Assembly (NCBI RefSeq): GCF_003752595.1 | Contig: NZ_RKIJ01000011.1 | Coordinates: 241,322 to 305,321, forward strand | DNA length: 64,000 nucleotides | Reading direction: 5' to 3' | Origin: Cellulomonas sp. PhB143 | GTDB lineage: Bacteria > Actinomycetota > Actinomycetes > Actinomycetales > Cellulomonadaceae | Shown: piece by piece, positions 16,327-24,342 of the stretch | Position numbering within the stretch: the first letter of the stretch is position 1 | How the letters are laid out: each line of letters opens with the position of its first letter | Position numbers and translations under genes: made by a program | Notes under the pieces: generated by a model | What the model saw: only the letters and a program-made list of their open reading frames with translations | Databases searched by the model: none | Told to the model about the DNA's origin: nothing

Positions 16327-17883
16327 TCAGTCGAGGTCCCGCACCGCCCGCGCCTCGACGTCCTGCAGCACCTCGTCCGCCACCTCGGGGCTGACCTGCC
16401 CGTGGTTGCGCTCGCGGATGACGAGGGTGCGCTCGACCTCGTTCGCGAGGCGCAGCAGCTCGTCGACCTTGACGCCCAGGTCCTCGTCACCGCCGGCGGA
16501 GCGTGCGTCGGCGAGCGCCTGCTGCGCCGAGAGGTAGCCCTCGTACTGGTGGGCGACGGCGTCGCGCACCGCCTGCGGGTAGGTGCTGTCCGCACGGACC
16601 GAGTCCAGCGCGGCGCGCGACGCCCGCTCGCGCAGCGCGGCGATCTCGTGCGCCTCGTCGACGGTGCTGCCCACGTGCAGCCGCTGCACCAGCGGGGCGA
16701 GCGTGAGCCCCTGGAGCACGAGGGTCGCGAGCACCGTCACGAGCGCGACGAACACGACCTTGTCCCGGTCGGCGACCAGGCCGCCGTCGTCGGTCACGAG
16801 GGGCAGCGCGAGCGCCGCGGCCACGCTGACGACGCCCCGCATGCCGGCCCAGGAGACGACGGCGGTCTCGCGGTTCGTGAACGTGTCGGGCAGGTCGCGG
16901 CGTGCGGTGACGCGCCGCACCACCAGCACCGAGACCCAGACCCACACGAGGCGCAGCACGATCAGCGCGCCGACGACCCCGAGGGCGAGCGGCAGCGCCG
17001 ACCCGGCGACGGGGCTGTGCTCGATGACGTAGGTGAGCTCGAACCCGATGAGGACGAACACGATGCCGGTGATGACGTAGTCGAGGAACTCCCACACCGA
17101 CCGGCCGAGCAGCCACCCCCCGGAGGTGACCGACGTGTGGCTGACGGACCGCAGCAGCAGCCCGAGGGTCAGGACCGCGAGCACGCCGGAGCCGTGCAGC
17201 TCCTCGGCGATCAGGTAGGCCGCGAACGGCAGGGCCAGGGTCACGAGCGTCTCGGGGAACGGGTCGTGCAGGTGCCCCAGCGCGCGGTGGCCCAGCCATC
17301 CCGCCACGAGTCCGACGACGACGCCGCCCACCACGCCCAGCAGGAGGTCCAGGCCGACGCGCCCCGCGGAAATCTCGCCGGTGACGACGGCGGCCACGGC
17401 CACGTTGTAGAGCACCAGCGCCGTGGCGTCGTTGAACATGCCCTCGCCCTCGAGGACCGTGACGACCCGGCCGGGCAGGCGCAGGCGCCGGGCGACGGCG
17501 GTCGCCGCCACCGGGTCCGGCGGGGCGACGATGGCGCCGAGCACGAACGCCATGCCCCACGGCAGGCCCGCCGCGTGCGCGAGCACGGCGACGAGCCCCG
17601 CCGAGGCGAGGGTGAGGAAGACGGCGAGCAGGAGGATCGGGCGCGCGTTCGAGCGGAACTCGTGGGCGGTGGAGCGCTGGGTCGCGGCGAAGAGCAGGGG
17701 CGGGAGGACGACCGGCAGGATCAGGTCGGGGTCGATGCGCAGGTTCGGGACGAACGGGAGCAGCGGCAGCGCGAGGCCGAAGATCGTCAGCAGCACCGGC
17801 AGCGGCACGCGCAGCCGGTCCGCGAGCGGGGTCAGCACGACGACGCCCGCCAGCAGCGCCGCCCACAGCAGCACGCTCTCCAT
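16327..17883 (-). CDS. Na+/H+ antiporter, CPA1/NhaP type
   Basis: 518 residues, about 12 transmembrane helices followed by a cytoplasmic tail of about 120 residues. Conserved CPA1 ion-site motifs: ALGAIVAPPDPVAATAV-type segment (VLGAIVAPPDPVAATAV) and LEGEGMFNDATALVLYN with the Asn-Asp pair, plus the arginine-bearing SWAGMRGVVSVAAALALP. It exchanges cytoplasmic Na+ (or K+) for H+ for pH and salt balance. It lies upstream of trkA and trkH on the same strand order reversed in transcription (trkH, trkA, then this gene), so the three may serve cation homeostasis together; gaps of 63 and 105 bp make a single transcript possible but unproven. Confidence 0.92.
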   Translation of the reverse strand: MESVLLWAALLAGVVVLTPLADRLRVPLPVLLTIFGLALPLLPFVPNLRIDPDLILPVVLPPLLFAATQRSTAHEFRSNARPILLLAVFLTLASAGLVAVLAHAAGLPWGMAFVLGAIVAPPDPVAATAVARRLRLPGRVVTVLEGEGMFNDATALVLYNVAVAAVVTGEISAGRVGLDLLLGVVGGVVVGLVAGWLGHRALGHLHDPFPETLVTLALPFAAYLIAEELHGSGVLAVLTLGLLLRSVSHTSVTSGGWLLGRSVWEFLDYVITGIVFVLIGFELTYVIEHSPVAGSALPLALGVVGALIVLRLVWVWVSVLVVRRVTARRDLPDTFTNRETAVVSWAGMRGVVSVAAALALPLVTDDGGLVADRDKVVFVALVTVLATLVLQGLTLAPLVQRLHVGSTVDEAHEIAALRERASRAALDSVRADSTYPQAVRDAVAHQYEGYLSAQQALADARSAGGDEDLGVKVDELLRLANEVERTLVIRERNHGQVSPEVADEVLQDVEARAVRDLD

Positions 17884-17988
17884 CGGTCCCGTCCACCTCC
17901 GGCCCGTCGACCCGCTCCGTTCGCCGTCCGTGCCCGGGAGGGCGCGGCGACCCCGCGGTCAGTCTGCCGTGCGGCCCGCCGGAGCGCG

Positions 17989-18660
17989 CTACGGCCGCGC
18001 CGCGAACCGTTCCAGGAGGTCGGCGTGGCCGGAGACGACCAGCAGGTCGTTCGCCATGATCCGCGTCTCCGGCACGGCGTAGACGAAGTCCTCGCCCGGC
18101 GACTTCACGCCCATGATCGTCACGCCGTAGCGCTCGCGGATCTTGGACTGGGCGAGCGTGAACCCCTCGAGCTCGCGCGGCGGGCGCATCTTGACGATGG
18201 TGAACCCGTCCTCGACCTCGATGTAGTCGAGCAGCTTGCCGGAGACGAGGTGCGCCACCCGGTTCCCGGCGTCGGCCTCCGGGAAGACGACGTGGTGGGC
18301 GCCGATGCGCTGCAGGATGCGCCCGTGCTCGGCGGAGACGGCCTTGGCCCAGATCTGGGGGGTGCCGAGGTCGACGAGGTTGCCGGTGATCAGGACGGAG
18401 GCCTCGAGCGACGTCCCGACGCCGACGACGGCGACGGGGAAGTCGTTCGCGCCGAGCTGCTCGAGCGCCGTCGGGTTGGTCGCGTCCGCCTCGACGAGCG
18501 GGAACTGTCCCGAGTGCTGCGCCACCAGGTCGGGGTCGCGCTCGACGGCGAGCACGTCCTGGCCGAGGCGCTCGAGCGTGGAGGTCAGGGCGGTGCCGAA
18601 CCGGCCGAGGCCGATCACGAGCACGCCGGAGCTCTTGGCCGGAGCCTTCTTGTCGGGCAC
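17989..18660 (-). CDS. trkA: Potassium uptake regulatory subunit, TrkA/KtrA type
   Basis: 223-residue peripheral RCK protein: a Rossmann NAD(H)/nucleotide-binding RCK-N domain (VLVIGLGRFGTALTSTLERLG, residues about 13-33; ADATNPTALEQLG) followed by an RCK-C domain (about 145-220, EVEDGFTIVKMRPPRELEGFTL, MANDLLVVSG). It gates the TrkH/KtrB channel encoded just upstream. GTG start at 18660. The single RCK pair makes it KtrA-like rather than the duplicated E. coli TrkA. Confidence 0.93.
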   Translation of the reverse strand: MPDKKAPAKSSGVLVIGLGRFGTALTSTLERLGQDVLAVERDPDLVAQHSGQFPLVEADATNPTALEQLGANDFPVAVVGVGTSLEASVLITGNLVDLGTPQIWAKAVSAEHGRILQRIGAHHVVFPEADAGNRVAHLVSGKLLDYIEVEDGFTIVKMRPPRELEGFTLAQSKIRERYGVTIMGVKSPGEDFVYAVPETRIMANDLLVVSGHADLLERFAARP

Positions 18661-18723
18661 GGGGAGGGCCTTTCGTGGGCGGGACGTCGGTGGTCTGGGC
18701 GGGGGCGGGGCGCGGTGTGGCCG

Positions 18724-20100
18724 TCAGCCGATGATCGGGCGTTCCTCGGGCATGCGCACGATGCGGCGGCGGTCGCGCAGCGCGAGGGCCGCGGCGAACG
18801 TCATCGTGCCGGTGCGTCCGACGAACATGAGCGCGACCAGCACGTACTTGCCCGCGATCGGCAGGGTCCCGGTCACGCCGGTGGACAGCCCGACCGTCCC
18901 GAACGCGGAGATCACCTCGAAGAGGACGACGTCGAGCGTCCACCCGGTGATCTCGAGCAGCAGGATCGAGGCGATCAGCACGGCCGACGCCCCGATGAAC
19001 GTCACCGCGATCGCGAGCCGCAGGGTGTCGCGGGGGATGCGCCGCCCGAAGGCGTCCATGTCGCGGTCGCCGCGGGCCTCGGCGACGATCGCGATCAGCA
19101 TGACGGCCAGGGTCGTCACCTTGATGCCGCCCGCGGTCGAGGCCGAGCCGCCGCCGACGAACATCAGGGCGTCGGTGATCAGCCAGCTCGACTCGTTCAT
19201 GTTGCCGACGTCGACGGTGGAGAACCCGCCCGAGCGCGGCATCACCCCGGCGAACAGGGAGGTCAGCAGCTTGGTCGGCCAGTCGAGCGGGCCGAGCGTC
19301 CCGGGGTTGGTCCACTCGAAGGCGGCGAACAGGACGGTGGCGACGACGACGAGGGCGGCGCTCGTGGTGAGCGTCAGCCGCGTGTGCAGGCTCCAGCGGT
19401 GCCGCCCGCGGCGGGAGCGCAGGACGTTGAGGATCACCGGGAACCCGAGCGAGCCGATGAACACCCCGACCAGGATGGGCACCAGCAGGAGCCAGTCGCT
19501 CGTGTGCGGGGCGAGCCCCTCCGCCGTCGGGATGAATCCGGCGTTGTTGAAGGCGGAGACGCCGTAGAACAGGGCGTGCCAGGCCGCCCGCCCGGGGCTG
19601 TCCTCGAGGACGAGGAACCGCGGGAAGAGCAGGACGGCGATCGACAGCTCGAGGGCCGTCGAGGTGACGATGACGACCCGCACGAGCGAGCCGACCTCGC
19701 CGAGGCGGGTCGTCTTCGTCTCCGCGGCGGTGAGCAGCCGCTGCGTGAGGCCGATGCGGCGGGAGACCGCCATCCCGAGGATCGAGGCGAGCGTCATCAC
19801 GCCGAGGCCACCGATCTTGATGCCGAGCAGGATGACGACCTGCCCGAACTCCGACCAGTAGGTGCCGGTCGGGACGGTGACGAGCCCGGTCACGCACACC
19901 GCGGACGTGGCGGTGAACAGGGCGTCGACGAAGGGCGCGTGCCGCCCCGACGCCGTCGCCCACGGCGTCGCGAGGAGCAGCGTGAACACGACGATGACCC
20001 CGGCGAAGACCGTCACGGCGAGCCGCGCCGGCGCCTGCCGCGCGAGGCGGTCGATGAGCTCGCGACCCGCGAAGACGCGGGTCGTGACGCTGTGGGCCAT
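18724..20100 (-). CDS. trkH: Potassium uptake transmembrane subunit, TrkH/KtrB type
   Basis: 458 residues with four M1-P-M2 repeats. Selectivity filter segments are recognisable in each: TSAVCVTGL, SAFNNAGF, PRSGGFSTVD and SAFGTVGLSTG, with the conserved glycines. About eight transmembrane helices plus pore loops, usual length for KtrB. ATG at 20100. First gene of the trkH-trkA pair, 63 bp apart, moving K+ with the RCK subunit at 17989. Confidence 0.94.
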   Translation of the reverse strand: MAHSVTTRVFAGRELIDRLARQAPARLAVTVFAGVIVVFTLLLATPWATASGRHAPFVDALFTATSAVCVTGLVTVPTGTYWSEFGQVVILLGIKIGGLGVMTLASILGMAVSRRIGLTQRLLTAAETKTTRLGEVGSLVRVVIVTSTALELSIAVLLFPRFLVLEDSPGRAAWHALFYGVSAFNNAGFIPTAEGLAPHTSDWLLLVPILVGVFIGSLGFPVILNVLRSRRGRHRWSLHTRLTLTTSAALVVVATVLFAAFEWTNPGTLGPLDWPTKLLTSLFAGVMPRSGGFSTVDVGNMNESSWLITDALMFVGGGSASTAGGIKVTTLAVMLIAIVAEARGDRDMDAFGRRIPRDTLRLAIAVTFIGASAVLIASILLLEITGWTLDVVLFEVISAFGTVGLSTGVTGTLPIAGKYVLVALMFVGRTGTMTFAAALALRDRRRIVRMPEERPIIG

Positions 20101-20184
20101 CGGTCCTCCGGGTCGCGGTGCACGGGCGGTCGCTCGCTCGCCGCAACTCTGCCACGATCACCGGTCCCGGGCACGGATCGGCGG

Positions 20185-20190
20185 TACCGT
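20185..20190 (+). promoter_or_regulatory. -10 box of a leaderless promoter for the AcuC-like gene
   Basis: TACCGT, five bases, then the ATG at 20196. No ribosome binding site. Confidence 0.5.
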
Positions 20191-20195
20191 GAACC

Positions 20196-21410
20196 ATGCC
20201 CGACGCCGCCCCGTCCGTGCCGGACGTGCCTCCGCCGCCGGAGACGGTCCGCCTCCTGTGGACCTACGACTTCCTGGACTACGACTTCGGCATCGAGCAC
20301 CCGATGTCCCCCGTGCGGCTCGACCTGACGATCGCCCTGGTCCGCGAGCTGGGCCTCGCGCCGTCCGAGGGGGTGACGGTGGTCGAGCCCGTCATCGCCT
20401 CGGACGAGACGATCGCGCGGATCCACGAGCCCGCCTACATCGCGGCGGTGCGCGCGGTCTCCGCGGGCGCGGTCCCCGACGAGAGCCTCGGCCTCGGGAC
20501 GCAGGACGACCCGGTGTTCCCCGCGATGCACGAGGCCTCGGCGCGGATCTACGGCGCGTCCTGCGACGCGGCCGCGGCGGTCTGGTCGGGCGCGGCGACC
20601 CACGCCATCAACGTCGCCGGGGGGATGCACCACGCGATGCCCGGTGCCGCGGCCGGGTTCTGCGTCTACAACGACGCGGCGGGGGCGGTGCGCCGGCTGC
20701 TGGACGACGGCGCGCAGCGGGTCGCCTACGTCGACCTCGACGCGCACCACGGCGACGGCGTCGAGCTCGCGTTCCGCGACGACCCGCGGGTGCTGACCTT
20801 CTCGGTGCACCAGAACCCGATGACGCTCTTCCCCGGCACGGGCTTCGCGACGGACACGGGCGGCCCCGGCGCGCCCGGCTCGGCGGTCAACCTCGCCCTG
20901 CCGCCGCGGACGGACGCCGCCGGGTGGCTGCGCGCGATCGACGCCGTGCTGCCGCACGCCCTGCGCGCGTTCGCCCCGGAGGTGATCGTCAGCCAGCACG
21001 GCTGCGACTCGCACCGCTTCGACCCGTTGTCCGACCTGCGCACGTCGGTCGCGGCGCAGCGCACCGCGGCGGTCTGGGTGCACGAGCTCGCCCACGAGCT
21101 CTGCGGCGGGCGGTGGGTCGCGCTCGGCGGCGGGGGCTACGCCGTCGTGCGGGTGGTGCCGTTCGCCTGGACGGGCGTCCTGGCGGAGGCCGCCCACCGG
21201 CCGTTCGCCCCGGGCACCCCGGTCCCGCCCGCGTGGCGGGCGCGGGCGCAGGAGATGACCGAGGACGTCCTGCCGACGACGATGGACTGGCCCGACGTCG
21301 AGTTCGCGCCGTGGTCGGCCGGGTACGACCCGGGCGTCGAGCTCGACCGGGCCGTCCAGGCGACCCGGAGCGCGGCGTTCCCGCTGCTGGGGCTGGACCC
21401 CCACCACTAG
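20196..21410 (+). CDS. acuC: AcuC-like class I histone deacetylase superfamily protein
   Basis: 404 residues, arginase/deacetylase fold. Zn-dependent deacetylation; AcuC in Bacillus removes acetyl from acetyl-CoA synthetase. Catalytic features: GGMHHAMPGAAAGFCVYND (active-site histidines), YVDLDAHHGDGVE (metal Asp and His), SQHGCDSHRFDPLSDL (metal Asp) and LGGGGY with the transition-state tyrosine. N-terminal YDFLDYDFGIEHPMSPVRLDLT is typical of AcuC. The length is as expected. Target protein is not evident from the neighbours, so the symbol reflects family only. Confidence 0.88.
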   Translation: MPDAAPSVPDVPPPPETVRLLWTYDFLDYDFGIEHPMSPVRLDLTIALVRELGLAPSEGVTVVEPVIASDETIARIHEPAYIAAVRAVSAGAVPDESLGLGTQDDPVFPAMHEASARIYGASCDAAAAVWSGAATHAINVAGGMHHAMPGAAAGFCVYNDAAGAVRRLLDDGAQRVAYVDLDAHHGDGVELAFRDDPRVLTFSVHQNPMTLFPGTGFATDTGGPGAPGSAVNLALPPRTDAAGWLRAIDAVLPHALRAFAPEVIVSQHGCDSHRFDPLSDLRTSVAAQRTAAVWVHELAHELCGGRWVALGGGGYAVVRVVPFAWTGVLAEAAHRPFAPGTPVPPAWRARAQEMTEDVLPTTMDWPDVEFAPWSAGYDPGVELDRAVQATRSAAFPLLGLDPHH

Positions 21411-21438
21411 CGGTTTCACCGCCCGGCGGTGCAGCGGG

Positions 21439-21444
21439 TAGGAT
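21439..21444 (+). promoter_or_regulatory. -10 box upstream of the bS22 gene
   Basis: TAGGAT; transcription from about 21451 would leave a leader of roughly 90 bases before the ATG at 21543. Confidence 0.5.
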
Positions 21445-21460
21445 GTCGACGGACTTCTCA

Positions 21461-21528
21461 CGGTCGGGTCCCCGACCGGGATCCATGACCCGGTCATCAC
21501 GACTCGAGTCGACCGACTCCCGACGAGT
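21461..21528 (+). promoter_or_regulatory. Structured 5' leader of the bS22 gene
   Basis: Three inverted repeats follow one another: CGGTCGGG/CCCGACCG (21461-21468, 21471-21478), ATGACC/GGTCAT (21485-21490, 21492-21497) and a stem ACTCG/CGAGT (21502-21506, 21524-21528) extended by TCG/CGA. This is much structure for a leader of a 32-residue protein; autoregulation at the RNA level is possible but inferred. Confidence 0.45.
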
Positions 21529-21542
21529 ATTGCGAGGAACCC

Positions 21543-21641
21543 ATGGGCTCCGTCATCAAGAAGCGCCGCAAGCGCATGGCGAAGAAGAAGCACCGCAAGC
21601 TGCTCCGCAAGACGCGCCACCAGCGCCGCAACAAGAAGTAG
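21543..21641 (+). CDS. Ribosomal protein bS22-like (AURKAIP1/COX24 domain), 32 residues
   Basis: Very short and very basic: [18 protein letters not shown] and then [13 protein letters not shown], the hallmark of the AURKAIP1/COX24-type proteins found in nearly all actinobacteria and seen as bS22 in mycobacterial 30S structures. ATG 21543 follows GAGGAAC. A long structured leader precedes it and a hairpin follows. Too short for routine gene callers, but the sequence is diagnostic. Confidence 0.92.
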   Translation: MGSVIKKRRKRMAKKKHRKLLRKTRHQRRNKK

Positions 21642-21656
21642 CGGCACCTGCGGAAC

Positions 21657-21684
21657 GAGCCCGGCCCCCCTGGGGACCGGGCTC
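21657..21684. terminator. Hairpin terminator after the bS22 gene
   Basis: GAGCCCGG pairs with CCGGGCTC, with an inner CCCC/GGGG extension, 15 bp after the bS22 stop. It also lies beyond the convergent HAD gene's 3' end and could serve both. No T-tract, as often in high-GC genomes. Confidence 0.65.
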
Positions 21685-21714
21685 GACGCATGTGCGGGCC
21701 ACGCGCGTGAGGGC

Positions 21715-22530
21715 TCAGGCTCGCCGGCCGCGCAGCGAGCGCCGCACGGAGCGCAGCACCATGCCCGCCGCCCACGCGGCGCCGGCCCAGCTCAGGGTCG
21801 TCGCGCCCCGGCGGGCGGCCCGGTTGCGGCGCCCGCGGAACTCCCGCACGGGCCAGCCGATCCGCGCGGCGTGCCGGCGCAGGCGGGCGTCGGGGTTGAT
21901 CACGCAGGGGTTGCCGACCGCCTGCATCATCGTCACGTCGTTGAGCGAGTCGCCGTACGCGTAGGAGCCGGCGAGGTCGATGCCGCGCTCCTGCGCCAGC
22001 CGGGCGACGCCCTCGGCCTTCGCCCGGCCGTGCATCATGGGGCCGACGAGGCGCCCGGTGTAGACGCCGTGGTCGTGCTCGGCGACGGTGCCCAGCGCCC
22101 CCGTCGCCCCGAGCCGCCGGGCGAGGAGCTCGCCGATCTCCAGCGGCGTGGCCGAGACCAGCCAGACCTCGTGCCCGGCCGCGAGGTGCTCGTCGAGCAG
22201 CCGCTTGGTGCCGGGGAAGATGCGCAGCTCGAGGACCTGGTCGTAGACCTCCTCGCCGACCGCCACGACCTCGGCCACGGTGTGCCCGGCGACGATGGAC
22301 AGGGCGCGCTCGCGCACGCGGGCGATCTGCGTGGCGCGTTCCCCCACGGCGAGGTAGCGGGCCTGGTGCACGGCCATCACGGCGAGCTGGCGCAGCCCGA
22401 AGAACTCGCGGCGGTAGAGCGCCTTGGCGAGGTGGAAGGCCGAGGCGCCGCGGATGATCGTGTTGTCGACGTCGAAGAAGGCCGCGGTCACCGGGCCCGG
22501 GGCGGCGGCGGGCCCGGGGACGTCGGTCAT
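21715..22530 (-). CDS. HAD-superfamily IB hydrolase (SerB-like phosphatase)
   Basis: 271 residues. HAD motif I FFDVDNTIIRGAS (nucleophile and acid Asp), motif II VWLVSATP, a motif III lysine in GRAKAEGVARL, motif IV AYGDSLNDVTMM, then INPDARLRRHAARIGWPVREF, typical of the HAD-IB family related to phosphoserine phosphatase. C-terminal basic, partly hydrophobic tail. ATG 22530 with TACGCT seven bases upstream and no ribosome binding site, so leaderless. It is divergent from the glutaredoxin-like gene; in related actinobacteria this HAD gene also sits beside the glutaredoxin-like gene and rex. Substrate unknown. Confidence 0.87.
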   Translation of the reverse strand: MTDVPGPAAAPGPVTAAFFDVDNTIIRGASAFHLAKALYRREFFGLRQLAVMAVHQARYLAVGERATQIARVRERALSIVAGHTVAEVVAVGEEVYDQVLELRIFPGTKRLLDEHLAAGHEVWLVSATPLEIGELLARRLGATGALGTVAEHDHGVYTGRLVGPMMHGRAKAEGVARLAQERGIDLAGSYAYGDSLNDVTMMQAVGNPCVINPDARLRRHAARIGWPVREFRGRRNRAARRGATTLSWAGAAWAAGMVLRSVRRSLRGRRA

Positions 22531-22537
22531 GGGACCC

Positions 22538-22543
22538 AGCGTA
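22538..22543 (-). promoter_or_regulatory. -10 box of the leaderless HAD gene
   Basis: Minus-strand TACGCT, seven bases, ATG. Its mirror partner for the glutaredoxin-like gene, TACGCT at 22557-22562, lies 13 bp away, so the 39-bp gap holds two back-to-back -10 boxes. Confidence 0.6.
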
Positions 22544-22556
22544 GGGGGTCGCGGGC

Positions 22557-22562
22557 TACGCT
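22557..22562 (+). promoter_or_regulatory. -10 box of the leaderless glutaredoxin-like gene
   Basis: TACGCT, seven bases, GTG at 22570; no ribosome binding site. Confidence 0.6.
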
Positions 22563-22569
22563 GGTCCGC

Positions 22570-22845
22570 GTGCCCGACGCCGTCCCTCGCGTGATCCTCT
22601 ACACCCGCCCGGGGTGCCACCTGTGCGAGGACGCGCGCACCGTCGTCGGGCGCGTGTGCGCCGACGCGGGGGAGCGGTGGGCCGAGGTGGACGTCGACGC
22701 GGCCGCCGACCCGGCGCTGCGCGCCGAGCACGGGGAGCACCTGCCGGTCGCGGTGGTCGACGGCGTGCAGCACGCCTTCTGGACGGTCGACCAGGGGCGG
22801 CTCGCCCGCGCGCTGGCGCGGCCGCGAGGAGCAGCGACGCGCTAG
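22570..22845 (+). CDS. Glutaredoxin-family protein
   Basis: 91 residues, thioredoxin fold. The redox motif is Cys16-His-Leu-Cys19 (YTRPGCHLCEDA), followed by VDVDAAADPALRAEHGEHLPVAVVDG with the cis-proline of the family (LPV). DUF836/glutaredoxin-like proteins of this type are usually found beside rex in actinobacteria. GTG start at 22570 at a leaderless promoter. The redox partner is unknown; in mycothiol organisms a mycoredoxin-like role is possible. Confidence 0.87.
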   Translation: MPDAVPRVILYTRPGCHLCEDARTVVGRVCADAGERWAEVDVDAAADPALRAEHGEHLPVAVVDGVQHAFWTVDQGRLARALARPRGAATR

Positions 22846-22853
22846 CATGTGAA
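22843..22853 (+). promoter_or_regulatory. rex promoter: -10 TAGCAT overlapped by a Rex half-site-like TGTGAA
   Basis: TAGCAT (22843-22848) overlaps the stop codon of the upstream gene. TGTGAA (22848-22853) matches one half of the Rex operator TTGTGAA-n4-TTCACAA; the other half is degenerate (CCGCAC). Autoregulation is possible but weakly supported. Confidence 0.35.
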
Positions 22854-22882
22854 CTTCCGCACGAGCGAGGCAGGAGCACGAC

Positions 22883-23566
22883 GTGGACCGCGACGACGCG
22901 ACGACCGGGCCGGACGTCCCGCCCGCCACGGTGGGCCGCCTGCCGCGGTACCTGCGGGCGCTGCACGGCCTCCTCGAGCGCGGGGTCCCGACGACGTCGT
23001 CGGCCGAGCTCGCCGGGCTCGCCGGCGTGGGGTCCGCCCAGCTGCGCAAGGACCTGTCGTTCCTCGGGTCGTTCGGCACGCGCGGGGTCGGGTACGACGT
23101 CGAGGCGCTCATCGGGTTCATCACGGCGACGCTGGGGATCGAGAGCGTGCACCGCGTCGTCATCGTCGGGATCGGCGACCTCGGCCACGCGCTCGCGAAC
23201 TACACCGGGTACACGCGGCGGGGCTTCGAGGTGGTCGGCCTGTTCGACACCTCGCCCACGGTGATCGGGACGACGGTCGCGGGCGACGTCGTGCGCGACG
23301 TCGCGGAGCTGGCCGGCGTCGTCGCGGGCGAGTCCGTGTCGATGGCGATCCTGGCCGTGCCGCGGGACGCGGCGCAGGCGGCCGCGGACGCCGTGGTCGC
23401 CGCCGGGGTCACGGGGATCCTCAGCTTCGCCCCGCTCACGCTGCAGGTCCCCGAGCACGTGGACGTGCGCGGCATCGACGTCGCGAGCGAGCTGCAGATC
23501 CTCGCCTTCCACGCCCAGGCGCGCGCGGGGCTGCCGGCGGCCGGGACGGTCGCGCCGGCGATCTGA
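22883..23566 (+). CDS. rex: Redox-sensing transcriptional repressor Rex
   Basis: 227 residues. N-terminal winged helix (LPRYLRALHGLLERG, then SSAELAGLAGVGSAQLRKDLSFLGSFGTRGVGY, residues about 20-80) and a Rossmann NAD(H)-binding domain (VVIVGIGDLGHALANY). Rex binds DNA when the NADH/NAD+ ratio is low and represses respiratory genes; in Streptomyces targets include cydAB and nuo. GTG start 22883 with CAGGAG upstream. In this window a cytochrome c biogenesis operon lies 2 kb away and nuo 31 kb away. Confidence 0.95.
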   Translation: MDRDDATTGPDVPPATVGRLPRYLRALHGLLERGVPTTSSAELAGLAGVGSAQLRKDLSFLGSFGTRGVGYDVEALIGFITATLGIESVHRVVIVGIGDLGHALANYTGYTRRGFEVVGLFDTSPTVIGTTVAGDVVRDVAELAGVVAGESVSMAILAVPRDAAQAAADAVVAAGVTGILSFAPLTLQVPEHVDVRGIDVASELQILAFHAQARAGLPAAGTVAPAI

Positions 23567-23591
23567 CGTCGCGCCGCCGCCCCGGGCACGA

Positions 23592-23627
23592 CGGACGCCG
23601 GCGACCAGGGGGTGTCGCCGGCGTCCG
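23592..23627. terminator. Strong bidirectional hairpin between rex and yceI
   Basis: A perfect 14-bp stem (core GGACGCCGGCGAC / GTCGCCGGCGTCC) with an 8-base loop, placed between the 3' ends of convergent rex and yceI. No T-tract. Confidence 0.75.
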
Positions 23628-23655
23628 GTTCGTGGGCCCCTGACGGGGCGGGGCG

Positions 23656-24207
23656 TCAGGCCTGCTTGATGGCCGACAGGTCGAGCGCGATGGTGATCTT
23701 GTCGCCCACCAGGACGCCGCCGGCCTCGAGGGCCGCGTTCCAGGTGAGGTCGAAGTCCTTGCGCGAGATGGTGGTGCTGGCCTCGAACCCGGCGCGGGGG
23801 TTGCCGAAGGGGTCCGTCGCGGTGCCGGTGAACTCGGTCGCGAGGGTCACGGGGCGGGTGACGCCGTTGACGGTGAGGTCGCCCGCGATCGCGAAGTCGG
23901 CGCCGTCGGCCGTCACGGCGGTGGAGGTGAAGGTCCAGGTCGGCTTGTTGGCCGCGTCCCAGAAGTCGGCGCCGCGCAGGTGCTCGTCGCGGTTGGTGTC
24001 GCCGGTGTTCACCGAGGCGGCGTCGAGCTCGGCGGTGACGGTCGAGGTCTCGACGGTCTCGCCGACGGCGATGGTGCCCGAGGTGATCGCCAGCGTGCCG
24101 CGGACCTTGGAGATGCCCGCGTGGCGGACGCTGAAGGTCGCGAGGGAGTGGGTGGGGTCGATCGTGTAGGTGCCGGCCGTCAGGTCGCCGGGGAGCGTCG
24201 TGGTCAT
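23656..24207 (-). CDS. YceI-family lipocalin-like protein
   Basis: 183 residues, one YceI domain: AGTYTIDPTHSLATFSVRHAG at the N-terminus, GTIAVGE, then VTLATEFTGTATDPFGNPRAGFEASTTISRKDFDLTWN and the closing VLVGDKITIALDLSAI. The family forms a beta-barrel that binds polyisoprenoids or amphiphiles; no signal peptide is present here, so it is cytoplasmic. ATG 24207 after GGAGACC. It is divergent from a MarR gene, with an inverted repeat in its promoter region. Confidence 0.92.
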   Translation of the reverse strand: MTTTLPGDLTAGTYTIDPTHSLATFSVRHAGISKVRGTLAITSGTIAVGETVETSTVTAELDAASVNTGDTNRDEHLRGADFWDAANKPTWTFTSTAVTADGADFAIAGDLTVNGVTRPVTLATEFTGTATDPFGNPRAGFEASTTISRKDFDLTWNAALEAGGVLVGDKITIALDLSAIKQA

Positions 24208-24225
24208 GGTGGTCTCCTCTGAGTC

Positions 24226-24239
24226 GTTGAAGGTTCAAC
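24226..24239. promoter_or_regulatory. MarR-type operator between yceI and marR
   Basis: GTTGAA-GG-TTCAAC, perfect 6-bp arms with a 2-bp centre, 19 bp upstream of the yceI start codon. Likely target of the divergent MarR protein; inferred from symmetry and position. Confidence 0.65.
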
Positions 24240-24342
24240 TATGGACGCCGGGGCAACGCGACGCAACCCCGATCTGTTCCCGGGCGGGGCCCGCGGGCGC
24301 CTGGTAGAACGGAGCGCACGGCAGCGACGGGCGGAGGCACCC

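Noticed and set aside
16294-20328. A 4-kb open frame on the plus strand opposite the antiporter and Trk genes
   Set aside because: The same artefact; the minus-strand genes show catalytic and transport motifs throughout.
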